Source: Campanula takesimana (taxonomy: Eukaryota > Streptophyta > Magnoliopsida > Asterales > Campanulaceae). From it: 64,000 bases of DNA. Shown here piece by piece: positions 22,635 to 33,177 of this stretch. Position numbers and translations under genes: made by a program. The first letter of the stretch is position 1. Every line of letters begins with the position of its first letter. The notes below the pieces were generated by a model. It was given only the letters and a program-made list of their open reading frames with translations. It was not told the origin of the DNA and made no database searches. The DNA is taken from the NCBI GenBank assembly GCA_026119855.1, contig JAOWBW010000006.1, positions 3,100,001 to 3,164,000 of the forward strand, given 5' to 3'.

Positions 22635-22769
22635 GCCTTAGAGAGGCGTGTAGACACGGTCATTTCGGGACTTCTTCCCTTGGGGTGGAGGAACCTTTTT
22701 GTAATTCCCCTTATCGATAGTGACGGCGTTGACTGAGGCCTCTTTTGTGGAGTTGGAAGCGGCCTTGTA

Positions 22770-23720
22770 TCAGTAAGTAGGAGTGGCCTTCTTAATCTCC
22801 TTGATCAAGTCATCCATGCGTACCCCCGCCTCATACATTTGGGAGAAGTCGGAGTAGAAAGCCCCACTTAGGTGGGTGCGGAGATCAATCTTGAGACACT
22901 TGAGAAAGATGTCCATTTGCTCTTTTGTGTTCGGCCTCTCAACAATTTCAGAGAGTTTGTCATTCCATCTCCTTGTGAAGTCAATGAAGGACTCGTTGTC
23001 TCTTTGAGTGGTATTCTCGAGCTCTTTCCTTGTAGGCCGGTGAGTGGTGTTGCCTTGGTATTGGTTCTTGAAGGCAAGCATGGCGGAGTCCCAATCAAGA
23101 CGGACAGTGAGCGGGAGAGTAGCATACCAATCTTTTGCCGCCCCCTCGAGAGTGAGAGGAAAGCATTGAGCCATCACCTTGGGGGAGACCTTCTTCGGAA
23201 CCATTGCCCAAATATAAGTCTCGATGTGAGCCACAGGACAAGAGTTGCCCTTGAATTTGCTTATGTTGGGCATCTTGAACTTATCGGGAAGAGCGGCCAT
23301 AGTACTCATGAGGATGGATGATTGATAAAGGCTTGTGTCGGAGCCTTTCCCCATGTTGAGCCCATTGAATTTTTGGTCGATGTAGGCCATGATAGAATCC
23401 ACCATTTTGGGCTCATTGTTCTCGGAACTCGGCTCCCCCATTTTCTTGGTGCGGGTGTTGACATAAGGACTTTTGAACAAACCCTCGGTCCATTCGGATT
23501 CATCATCATTATTCTTGTTCTTCCCCTTGGCAAGATTAGTGAGCTTTTCTTTCATTAGCTCCATCTCGGCCTCGTGGGCCTCCCTTTGGCTGTCGAGGTG
23601 GGATTGCCAAATGTCGTCTTTGCTTTGTGCCTCCTTATTAAGGGTGGAGACTTGCTCTTGGAGGAGTTGGACCATGGTTGAGAGCTGTTCGAGAGACATG
23701 GTGTTGCTGCTGCCGGTCAT
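22770..23720 (-). pseudogene. G2 gag (capsid region)
   Basis: Gag of the Retrotrans_gag type. I chose the ATG at 23720 (MTGSSNTMSLEQL); the frame is open further upstream to about 23900, but with no ATG. The N-terminal part is a coiled coil (LSTMVQLLQEQVSTLNKEA to MELMKEKLTNLAKGK). The capsid-like core has CPVAHIETYIWAM, LTLEGAAKDWYATLP, WDSAMLAFKNQYQ and ESFIDFTRRWNDKL. A TGA ends the frame at 22770; coding homology continues past it to a second stop (TAA, about 22643-22645) and then the knuckle-protease frame. Role: packages element RNA in virus-like particles. Confidence 0.85.
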
Positions 23721-24051
23721 GGTTGATGTTGGAGCTGTTGGAGTGATCTCTTCACGGACTAACCGATTTGCCGAATCCCGATAGACTCTATAAGTACCAA
23801 TTGAACCTATATTGCAGAAGAGGCCCTTGTCAGTCTTGAGTAACACTTGCGGTCCACGAAGAGGCTTAGAACACACAGTTGGGCACACGACTCGAACCAC
23901 ATAAGAAAAGACTCTTTTTTTTTTTTTTATAAGTCGGAGGGAATGGATCCCTTTTGGGGTTTCTAAGGAAATAATGGAATCGTCACACTAGTATATAGAC
24001 CATCTCACGGTCCCATATACTCATCGGATTCCATCGCGCTTGTGAATCCTA

Positions 24052-24218
24052 CATGTATCGGGATTAAACTAAATTAATGTAGTAAAGCATACATGCGGGG
24101 ACGGATTTTTATTTTCGTCCAAAATAACCACTTTTGGGGACGGATTTTTATTGCGTCCGTTTCAACAAGTTGGCATGTATGATTTGAAGACATTAGTTTA
24201 GGGAAATCTCGGTACATG
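24052..24218. other. Nested inverted-repeat (three-way junction) domain in G2 leader
   Basis: From outside in: 24052-24064 with 24206-24218 (13 positions, two of them G.T on the plus strand); TAAACT 24065-24070 with AGTTTA 24195-24200; AATGT 24076-24080 with ACATT 24190-24194; CATACATGC 24088-24096 with GCATGTATG 24173-24181. Inside are two side-by-side hairpins, GGACG 24099-24103/CGTCC 24116-24120 and GGACG 24138-24142/CGTCC 24154-24158. It lies 330-500 bases before the gag ATG. Confidence 0.6.
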
Positions 24219-24712
24219 GAAACCGACTTGAGTCACGGAGTGTTAGACCCTAACTAGAATTGTGTGGCTTGTGCTCGGCTTGAATATGAGGCTCAAAGGT
24301 CACCTCCGGCATGTAGTCTTGAACTACGCCACGGGCTGAGGTTTACCGCTTCGAAAGAGCCAAGGTCGAGTGGAGCTTGAAACTTTCTAGGACGGGCCTC
24401 GACGGGTTTGGGGTTGGACTTGTGCGACTCGATAGTGAGCAGTTCATAGGAATATGTGCATGTAGTGTGAGGTCTAACAAGTGACAAAAAATTCTTTTTT
24501 ATTTTTTTTTTTTGAAAAGAAAGAAAAACAAAAAAAAAACAAAACACATAAGCACATAAATTACAACTCCCGAATCACCCGTGTGACCGGTAAAATAAAC
24601 ACAAAATTAAAACAGTCCGAGGGTTTAATTATGTTCTGATGCAGGCAACTGTGCCCACACTCCACTGTTCTGCTCAGTCACTGAAGCCTGTTTCTGTTCT
24701 GGGAATCAACCC

Positions 24713-24973
24713 AGAAGCGTGCGCCTCTGAGTGCTGATACGGGATGCGCGCGCATGGCGCAATGCTATTAGGAGGCGCGCGCTTCTGGTCACACCTGTCA
24801 GATTGTCAGATTTTGGACTCAGGGGATTGCCCTGGTCCTATGTTCATATTGTAACCCCTGCAGAAATGATTAGTGCTGAATAGCAGAAGAAGAAGATGAA
24901 GAAGTGGGCGATTCTGGTCCTTGATGCGGGATGCGCGCGCCTTAGGCTGAAGAGGCCAGAAGCGCGCGCCTCC
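24713..24973. promoter_or_regulatory. Five GCGCGC motifs in G2 leader
   Basis: At 24713-24729, 24741-24755, 24771-24788 (GGAGGCGCGCGCTTCTGG), 24928-24941 and 24956-24973 (CCAGAAGCGCGCGCCTCC, the exact reverse complement of the third). They start about 70 bases past the PBS. Confidence 0.65.
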
Positions 24974-25043
24974 CCCATCAGGAATCAGAATGCCCAGAAA
25001 ATATGTAGATTTCGATCAGAATGCAAGTTTAACCCTCAAAATG

Positions 25044-25061
25044 TCCCCAGCGGAGTCGCCA
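25044..25061 (-). other. Primer binding site of G2 (tRNA-Arg type)
   Basis: Plus strand TCCCCAGCGGAGTCGCCA, then one base, then the LTR. It matches my memory of the plant tRNA-Arg(ACG) 3' end. Confidence 0.85.
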
Positions 25062-25062
25062 C

Positions 25063-26072
25063 TGTAGATACCCCGGGAAACCAAAACTTGGCTAGAGCGG
25101 TGAATTATCCTAGGATGTCTAACTTGTTTTAGATTGTTTAGAGTCGCCACCTATGTTTTGAGGAACATAAGAAAAACCTATCGATAATAGCCTAAGTTTG
25201 ATTACGAAAACAGAGATTCTTAGTTTTGAGGTTCGGGGGTTAGATTACGAGATGGGAAGTACCGAAACACCCATCTCGCCCAACTAAAGTTGGTCTTGCT
25301 TGATCAAAATCTACATGAATGATAAACGTTCTTCTTCTTCTTCTTCTTTAAATCGTAAAAAGGGGTTTTAAAATAGAGTTTGGAATGTAGGAGATAACTC
25401 CTTAACCAACCTCAATGAGATGAGGTGATCATTAGAGTCATGTCCCAAAATGATTTGGGTGATTGCACTTTGATAAAACAAAAAGAAAGAGAAAAGAGAT
25501 GAAGTCGAGAAGAGGAAGGAAATGGTTTTTACCTAGTCTTCGAGAGACTTCAAACACTTCTTGATGAATGCCTTTGGAAATGTCTTGAAGGTAAGAAATT
25601 TGGCTTCTTTGTTGAAAATGTAAGATTTTTGAGTAAAAGATCCAAGGTCTAAGGTTTTCCGGTCCTTGAAAATGGAGGTAAAGAGAGTTATTTATAGGTG
25701 AAAGAGAGGTGTTTTTGGTGCCAAAACTCAGTCACCAAGAAATCCTTCCGGGGCAAAATCCTGTAAATTGAGCAAGGGAGAGAATCATGGCCAGAAATCT
25801 GTAACTGACGCCCAGAGGCGCGCGCTTCCTGCTTTGGGGCGGGAAGCGCGCGCGCCTGGCTCCTCCTGTCGGAGGCGCGCGACTCAGAGAAGGCAATTTT
25901 GACAGAATGGACTAGAAAGTCAGCCCTGTTATTCAGTTTAGTCCCTAGACTTAACGAAGTCAGTCAGGAACTTAACGGAAGTGACAGAAACTAACGAGAA
26001 ACACTTAAAATGGGGAGAAACACAAGATCAAATGTGAAATCGGGGTGAGCAGTCCAAGGCGGGGTGTCTACA
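25063..26072 (-). repeat. 5' LTR of G2, 1010 bp
   Basis: Plus strand starts TGTAGATACCCCG and ends CGGGGTGTCTACA, so the ends form an inverted repeat. GCGCGC motifs at 25814-25831, 25841-25859 and 25871-25885. A second GAGTCGCCAC (PBS core) is at 25141-25150 in U5, and a GGTTCGGGGGT block, also present in the element A LTR, is at 25230-25240. Confidence 0.85.
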
Positions 26073-27904
26073 GTATCAAAATTAGGTTTTAATACCCACC
26101 ATTGGAGTTGCCCTAAAAGTTATAATCAGTTTGTGATGAATTATAAAATGCATGGAATGGATAAGAATCTCTCTGAGTTGCATGGTATGCTTAAAACTGC
26201 GGAGATGAAGATTGTGGAGAAAGATTCTCCTGTGCTCTTGGTTCATGATGGGAAGAAGACTAGTGCCAAAGGAAAGGGTAAGAAAGTTGTCAAACCCAAG
26301 ATAAGCAAGGCAAAGGTTGCCAAGGCTTCTGAGGCAAAACCCGATTCACAAAAAGATGCAATCTGTTTCCATTGCCAAGAAATTGGTCATTGGAAACGTA
26401 ATTCAAAGGCTTTTAAGGAAGAACAAAAGAAGAAGAAGAGCAGTGGGACTGCGTCAACTTCAGGTATCTATATGATAGATATTCTCCTTTCTACCACTGA
26501 TTCTTGGGTATTGGATACCGGATGTGGTTCTCACATTTGTCTAAATGTGCAGGGACTAAAGAATAGGAGACTGCTTAAAGAGGGTGAAGTAGACCTATGA
26601 GTGGGGAATGGAGCAAGAGTTGCTGCATTAGCCGTAGGAACTTATGAAGTCACTTTACCTTCCGGTTTAATACTTGTTTTGAACAATTGCTATTATGTAC
26701 CGGATTTAAGTAGAAATATTATTTCAATTTCTTGTTTGGATAATGAAGGTTTTAAATTTCTTATTGAGAATAAGAGATTTTCTATTTATTTAAATGATAT
26801 GCTTTATGGTATTGCTAATTTATTTAATGGCCTTTATGTCTTGAATGTCAAGAATGAAAATAATAACAATGTCTATCATGTAAATAAGAAATCTAAACCT
26901 AATCATGTTAATCATACTTACTTGTGGCATTGCCGTCTTGGTCATATTAATGAGAAGCGTATCTCAAAACTCCATGGGGACGGCCTTTTGGGTTCATGTG
27001 ATCTTGAGTCATATGATACTTGCGAGTCGTGTCTTCTTGAAAAAATGACTAAGACACCTTTTACCAAGCTAGGTGAAAGGGCAAGTGACTTATTGGGGTT
27101 GATACATTCTGATGTATGTGGACCATTAAGTAGCAATGCTAGGGGAGGATTTCAATACTTCATAACCTTTACTGATGATTATAGTAGATTTGGGTATGTT
27201 TACCTAATGAAACATAAAAATGAAGCATTTGAGATATTTAGAATATTTCAAAATGAAGTAGAAAAACAACTTGGCAAAAGTATTAAGGCACTTCGATCGG
27301 ATCTAGGTGGAGATTACTTGAGTCATGAATTCGATGATCATCTAAAGAATTGTGGAATAATTTCATAATTAACTCCACCCGGAACACCACAATGGAATGG
27401 TGTGTCTGAGAGGTGGAATCAGACCTTGTTGGACATGGTTTGATCAATGATGAGTCGAGTTGATCTTCCTTTATCCTTTTGGGGTTACGCTCTAGAAACC
27501 GCTGCTCTCACACTGAATCAAGTTCCAACTAAATCGGTTCACAAGACTCCATATGAGATGTGGAGTGGAAAGAAACCTAGTTTGTCTTTCATGAGGATTT
27601 GGGGTTGCGAAGCTTTTGTCAAAAGACTTGTCTCCGACAAGCTAGCACACAAATCCGATAAATGTATTTTCGTGGGATATCCTAAGGAAACTAAAGGATA
27701 TTACTTTTACAACCGAGAGGACAACAAGGTGTTTGTTACCCGTACAGGTGTCTTTCGAGAGAAACAGTTTCTATCCAAAGAAATCAGTGTGAGTAAATTA
27801 AATCTTGAAGAAATTCGAGACCCAGAAAATGATATTGAACCAATAGTGGAACAAGAACAAGTCCCACAAGAAATTATGGAACTTGTTCAAAATACACAAG
27901 TAAC
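26073..27904 (+). pseudogene. Ty1/copia gag-protease-integrase fragment
   Basis: Old copia fragment cut at both ends by G2 and element C. One frame with three internal stops (TGA 26598-26600, TAA 27366-27368, TGA near 27441). Domains: Gag tail with Lys-rich linker and a zinc knuckle, CFHCQEIGHWKRNS, where the last Cys is Ser; protease at DSWVLDTGCGSHI; GAG-pre-integrase YLWHCRLGHINEKRISKL; integrase core with Asp in HSDVCGP, DDYSRFGYVYL and Glu in NGVSERWNQTL; then the C-terminal FVGYPKETKGYYFY. RT is not in the window. Stops replace codons I would expect to be Arg or Gln. Resembles TNT1-94-type polyproteins. Confidence 0.85.
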
Positions 27905-29052
27905 TGTGAATACCCCTTTCCGATGAAGCGACGCATGGGAAGTATCTTGTGATTATTATTATTTACAAAGGGAATATTCTTAACGACATTAAAATTATGA
28001 GAGTCGCCACGCCGTTTTAATTAAAGCCAAAACATTGAAAAAAGCATGTTTAATGGGTTCGGGGGTCAAATTACAACAAGAGAAGAATATTGGACGTTAT
28101 CACTCCTATTGCCCGAATTGATCGGTCTTTCTATCATGATGAATGTGTTAGTAGTGTGTTAGTGATTGAGACCGGATCCGAAGATTGCCTACGTTCCTCT
28201 CAATGTGAGAAGCTCAGGTCAGCGTAGTTCGCAGAGAATTAGAATAGGCAGAAGAATCGGGATCATGCATAATGAGGGGGGAATTACCTAAAGATTAGGG
28301 TTTAGAAGTAGTTCCTAGATCATCCTCGGGTTGATGAACCCTCGATCATCATCGGCTATGAAATAACATATAATTATGAAGATCGCAACCCTAAATATAG
28401 CATAAATAAGGTTTTAATCTATGAACACGAAGAACATGCGAAGAACATATTATGAACATATGAATGAGCATGCAAAGAATATGAAGAAACTACGAAAAAC
28501 ATGTACGAACATGAATATAAAAGATCTACATTAAAAATAATGCAAGAACACGAAGAAAAAGTTAGAAAACTTACCTATGTTGGAAAGAAATAAACCTTGG
28601 ATCTTCTTGAGTGTTTGAATGCTAATTAGGGAGAAAATTGTGTTTAAGAACTCCAAAACTCGTACTTTAGAGCTCTCCAACTCGGATCCTTAAACCAATA
28701 GCCTGGAGTGGTTTATATAGTAAACTGATGGGAGGATCTGATGGTCCAGATCATCCGGCGCAAGGTTGGCCGCCTGGCCATTGTTGATGCCGGTGACAAT
28801 AGTGGCCGCGTGGCCAAGATCAACGCGGAGCAATGTTGGCCGCGTGGCCAAGGTTGCCGGCTGACTTGATTTTCAAGCTAGGGTTTCACTGTTGCTTTAT
28901 GGTAACCCTAAGTTGCCTATTTTGATGGATTTTGTCATAAATGAGATATTTTGGGAATCCAGGACAAGTCTTTGCAAGGTTTCTAATTCCTATAAAGTCC
29001 TTGTATATTTGGGAAAGTCCTAATAAACTCATTTTCAGATCGGGTACTAACA
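27905..29052 (-). repeat. 3' LTR of element C
   Basis: Homologous to LTR A but clearly diverged, including a different segment at 27917-27980. Carries the CTACG-type hairpin (28189-28227), U5 GAGTCGCCAC (about 28002-28011) and TGGCCGCSTGGCCA motifs at 28767-28780, 28803-28816 and 28837-28850. PPT at 29053-29062. Confidence 0.85.
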
Positions 29053-29174
29053 GTAGCCCCTCGGCGACGCTTCTTGCAAGGCAATGTGGGGCGACGATAA
29101 AAGAAGGATCCGTCTGAAACATGAGTTTCAAAACAGATGAAAGGTAAGGGAACGGCTGAACCTTGACAGGCGAC

Positions 29175-29371
29175 CTACGTATCCACGGGGGAATCAAGCC
29201 AAACGCAGTTCAAATCTGATGGGAAATTGGGAATAACTGTCCTCTAGTGGGGAGCAACATCTTCTACTGGGGAAAATGCACCTGCTGGGGATGAGAGATA
29301 ACCGTGTCGGTCGGGTGGCTGGACCTTTTCAGGTTTCCTACGTATCCTCTGAGGAATCAAGCCGGTCGTAG
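29175..29371. other. Two CTACG-type hairpins next to LTR C
   Basis: 29175-29208, where the right arm has decayed to CGCAG, and 29338-29371 with inner TCCT/AGGA around CTG. Same positions as in element A. Confidence 0.55.
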
Positions 29372-29559
29372 TTCAGAGATCTACTGGGGATAAAACGAGA
29401 TATCGGACTCCTGCTAGGGATAATAAACCTACGGGCACTATCCTGTACGAAGAACGAATCATTCGTAAGCAATGAAGTTATTTGGACTACGCTGTCTAAA
29501 TAATCCCAAGATGAAATGGTAAACGCAATCAGGATCGCCAGGGTTCCTGCCGATTGCGC

Positions 29560-29905
29560 TAAAGTAATAGATGTCTGATCTTTCGCGAACAGAAACGCCA
29601 AGGCTTCTGCCAACCACGATCGATCTAGGATGCGTATGTCATAGAGGCGCCGAAGTCTCTACAATCATACGAATCTCGATAATAGATGCTGGATCTTTCG
29701 CAAATAGAAACGCCGAGGCTTCTGCCAATTACGATTGATCTAGGACGGTATGTCATAGAGGCGCCGAAGTCTCAATAACCATACGAATCCTAAAATAGAT
29801 GTTGGATCTCTCGCAAATAGAAACGCCGAGGCTTCTGCCAATTACGATTGATCTAGGACGGTATGTCATAGAGGCGCCGAAGTCTCTATAACCATACAAA
29901 TCCTA
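29560..29905. repeat. Three tandem units of about 117-120 bp
   Basis: Related to the 114/138-bp units of element A (1175-1945), with the same TAGAGGCGCCGAAGTCTC core. Confidence 0.8.
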
Positions 29906-30054
29906 AGCAAATATTTGGTGAAGAATGGAAATTTTAAGGGGCTTTCCGTACCCAAAGGTAACGAATATCAGTCAAAGTAGTGTTAAAGGCATTTAAAATG
30001 AATTAAAGGGAAAATATCAGGGCAAAAGTGGAATTTTATCTGAAGGGTCAAGGT

Positions 30055-30213
30055 TGGCCGCGTGGCCAAACACACTGGTTTGCAAAAGTGGCCGCGTGGC
30101 CAAGACCGCTGAGTGGTCAGATCTCCTTCACGCGGATTGCTGATCTGACGGCTGGGGTTGCAAGGGCAAAAGTGGCCGCGTGACCAAGGAGGGCAAAAGT
30201 GGCCGCGTGGCCA
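30055..30213. promoter_or_regulatory. Four TGGCCGCGTGGCCA motifs upstream of PMD gene 2
   Basis: 30055-30068, 30089-30102, 30173-30186 (one mismatch) and 30200-30213, ending 187 bp before the ATG. Same motif as in the LTR and before PMD gene 3, always in the same orientation on the plus strand. Confidence 0.65.
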
Positions 30214-30399
30214 AGGATGCCGACGGGCTGACTCCTTGGTCACATCACCAGACACCTCCCCTCTTCTTCTTCTTTCTTCTTTCTTCTTCTTCCTTCCTCC
30301 ATTGTTTAACGAATTAGAGAGAGAAAATTGGATTTTTTAGGGGAGAAAGCTTGGATTTTGATAATCTTGAAGACTTCGTTTCACATACTTCTCGAAGCT

Positions 30400-32609
30400 A
30401 TGGCGGATTGGATCAATGAGGCGTTATTTAGGGATTTCCCGGCCAAGGTGGGTATGTGATTCCACAACAAGAGCCGCAAGGAGAGGGGCACGGTAATGCT
30501 CAGGGCGGAGTAATGTAGGGGCTGACCCAGGAGCGGGCTTTGAAGCGGCGCCCTTGATTCCACGGGGCGGTTTGAGACCACGAGCGCGACTCGGAATTAT
30601 CGCGATAATCTGCTGCGGTCTACGTTCGACCAAGAGTACGATTTTTACGTCGACTCTGAGCGTCATTGGTCGATGGGGCTTCCGGAGACGCGAGAGGTAA
30701 ATTTCGAATTTTTATTCCTCTCCTTCTCGCACATTTGTATGTTTTATGCACATAATATGAAATGCAGGAATAATGGAATGCTAGAATTTAAATTGCTGGA
30801 ATTGTAAATTGCTAGAATGGTAACGTACCTGTGCTGTGTTTACCTGCAGAGGATTAAGGCTCGTGGGTCCACAGTGACGGTGGGCAAACTGTGGGCGTCT
30901 CTGCCGGAGGGGCCGGGCGGTTTGCGTGCTCGGATCGAGGCTATGGGCTTTGGCCCATTCTTTGACAGTGTCCGCATGGTCGGGGCTACCTTGAAGGTGG
31001 CAGCGGTGATAGAGGTGTGCCGGGAGTTCTGGTGGGATACCACCCATACCTTCCATTTTAGTTGGGGAGAGATTACCATCACGCCGACGGATTTCGCGGC
31101 CATCACGGGGTTGAGGTTTACCGGTACCCCTTTGCCTTTTGATGAGAGCTTGGCGGAGCGGCGGGACTATAGACAGGCTCTGCTGGGAGTTGACACCGAC
31201 CTAGGAGGGGGTGTCAAGGGTTATGGAGTGGAGGCCGGAAAGGTGAATCGCTTGGTGGAGGTGGCTATTGAAGACTTTAGTAGGGGGGAATATGATTTGG
31301 ATTGTTTGGTCCGGCTGTTTTTATGGTACAGCTTCTCAGAGATTTTGTTTCCCAGTGGGGCTACTGTCTGCCGGTACTCACTGCTAGGGGCTTTGTGGAC
31401 TTGGACTTAGTCGGGGATTTCTTGGGGTGGAGCCGGTTTGGCTGAGATTTACCGGGCTTTGGACCATTGCTCGAGGGCTAGCTCGTCGGCCTTTGACGGG
31501 TTCCAGTTCGCCTTTGAGGTGTGCTCTTGACTACCCTTATTTTCACTTGTTGAGATTTCTGTTCTATCTTTTGGTCTGAAATATCTCTCTTATTACATGC
31601 ACAGGCTTGGGTTTACGAGATCTTTGGTGTCGCCCCTTTTCAGTTGGTGATGAGTGTTAACAAGGTTGTTCCCATCATGTCGTATTGGTGCAAGGGCAAC
31701 AGGGCTCCTTCCCGCAGACACCGGGACAGGAAGACAGTGGATGCTGCTGATCTGAGGAGGGTGTTCGCGATGTCTGAGCCCATCGGGGTTAGATTTTACC
31801 CATGGAGTCCGGCCAATGAGGCTTCGGTGGGTCCCTTTGTGGTGGATTTGACCGCTTCGAGGGTTCTGCTTGTGGGTCTCACCGGGGAGGCCATGTATCT
31901 TGGGGAGAGGGTGGTTCGTCAGCACAGGGCTGGTGCGTTACCGTGGGCTCCTTATGACCCTCCTCGGGATATGCTCCGTCCCGCGAGGCTGGCGACTTTC
32001 TTGGCTCCCACTCCGGCAGAGCATTACAGGGGGAGTGACGACTATGCCGGTTACGTGCGGACACGGCTGATCAGCCCTCAGGTTCGGGCTAGGATGTTGT
32101 CTGGAGAGGGTCGAGCTCGGCCCGTTATGTTGGTCGGAGTCGGCCTTTGGTTGACATGCCCCTTCGCTCGAGTAGCGTGAGAGTGATGAGGGGCGGCCGG
32201 GAGATGGAGCTTAGCTTGGAGCCGACTGATGCAGATCTTGTTGAGGAGACATTCATTCCTCCGCCCGATGCTGGGGTACGGCTTTGTGCTTTATGTCAGT
32301 CATGTTCGCACACACTTATTTCTTTCTGCGTTGTAATCATTGCCTTGGTTTCACTTACAGGTGACTCGGGAGGCCTATATCCGTTCAGCTCGGCGGGAGA
32401 ACGTGTTGATGCGCTTACTGAGGGAGGCGTACCATTCATGTACTTGTCAGAGGGACGACGTTGCGTCACCCCAGCATCGGGAACGATCTCCGAATGGTGC
32501 GGGCTCTTCTCATATTGGTGGTCGAGCGGTCTGGGGACGGAGTTCGGGTGCCGGTAGCTCTCGGGCTTTAGCGCGGCGTGGAGACACCACGGAGGAGGAT
32601 TCTGATTAG
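30400..32609 (+). pseudogene. Plant mobile domain gene 2, antisense in element C, four exons
   Basis: Exons from GT/AG borders: 30400-30696, 30850-31518, 31605-32275, 32361-32609. Start ATG 30400 (MADWINEALFRDFP). The PMD core in exon 2 reads FWWDTTHTFHFSWGEITITP then DFAAITGLRF. Intron 2 and intron 3 fall at the same places and phase as in PMD gene 1. The C-terminal exon is short and Arg/Ser-rich, without the long acidic tail of gene 1. Damage: stops and a frame change in exon 1 after FPAKVGM, two compensating frameshifts near 31392-31416, and another near 32125. The protein would have acted from the strand opposite to the element's own genes. Inactive as read. Confidence 0.8.
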
Positions 32610-32872
32610 GCGGGGTCCATCTTCATTTCCTACACTGTTAGCTAGTAGAGAGAGGGATATGTATGTACAGGACCAAATGTATAAAATGCATGTATGTATA
32701 TTATGTTCTAAAATGCAATTTTATTGTGGGAGCCTACTTGTGCAAACTAGTTATTTTACAAATGTTCCTAATTTTATACAATGCATGAGCCATGGAAGGG
32801 GGAAGGTACGTAGTTGCATGGATCCGTCACGAAGTGGGAAGAAACAAACTGGATTTCTGCATGGAGCAAGGT
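32610..32872. other. Region between PMD genes 2 and 3
   Basis: AT-rich, probable 3' UTR of PMD gene 2. No gene seen. Confidence 0.4.
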
Positions 32873-33028
32873 TGGCCGCATGGCCATGGCGGGGCTAGAA
32901 CAATGTTGGCCGCCTGGCCATGGCAAGATCCGGGGCAAAGTTGGCCGCGTGGCCCTAGGACGAAATTGGCCGCCCGGCCAAAGGCAATATCGGCCGCGGG
33001 GCCAGGGGCAATGTTGGCCGCGTGGCCA
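32873..33028. promoter_or_regulatory. Six TGGCCGCSTGGCCA motifs upstream of PMD gene 3
   Basis: Starts at 32873, 32907, 32942, 32967, 32991 and 33015, spacings 24-35 bp. Three are exact and three have one or two changes. A TATA-like ACTATTTAAT (about 33080) and an ATG at 33178 follow. Confidence 0.65.
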
Positions 33029-33177
33029 CATCATGCGCCGCCTCCGGTTTCCTTTTCCTGGCAAGAATCGGGAGTTGTGCACTATTTAATGAACCCTTTG
33101 CAGCCATACAAACGTACCAGCAACCTTTTGAGCAGTTTTTTTGAGTTCCTTTTTAGTCAATTTTCTTGCTCTTTGCC

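Larger units (their letters stand above)
23721..25043 (-). other. G2 leader between PBS and gag
   Basis: About 1.3 kb noncoding leader. It holds five GCGCGC motifs near the PBS (24713-24973) and a nested inverted-repeat domain at 24052-24218. No other gene is seen. Upstream gag-frame codons may extend to about 23900. Confidence 0.7.
13154..26072 (-). mobile_element. Element G2: Ty3/gypsy Tat-lineage retrotransposon with antisense genes
   Basis: Minus-strand element: 5' LTR 26072-25063, PBS, long leader, gag, protease/G-patch, RT, RNase H, second RNase H, integrase, two hairpin families, then two plus-strand genes (16329-16768 and 13372-15797). Its left part, including the 3' LTR, is cut off by element A at 13153/13154. 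The candidate target-site base run on the right is GTATC (26073-26077), and its partner lies outside the window. All pol segments share one reading frame, broken only by stop codons until a frameshift near the integrase end. The double RNase H is a known mark of the Tat lineage. Confidence 0.85.
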
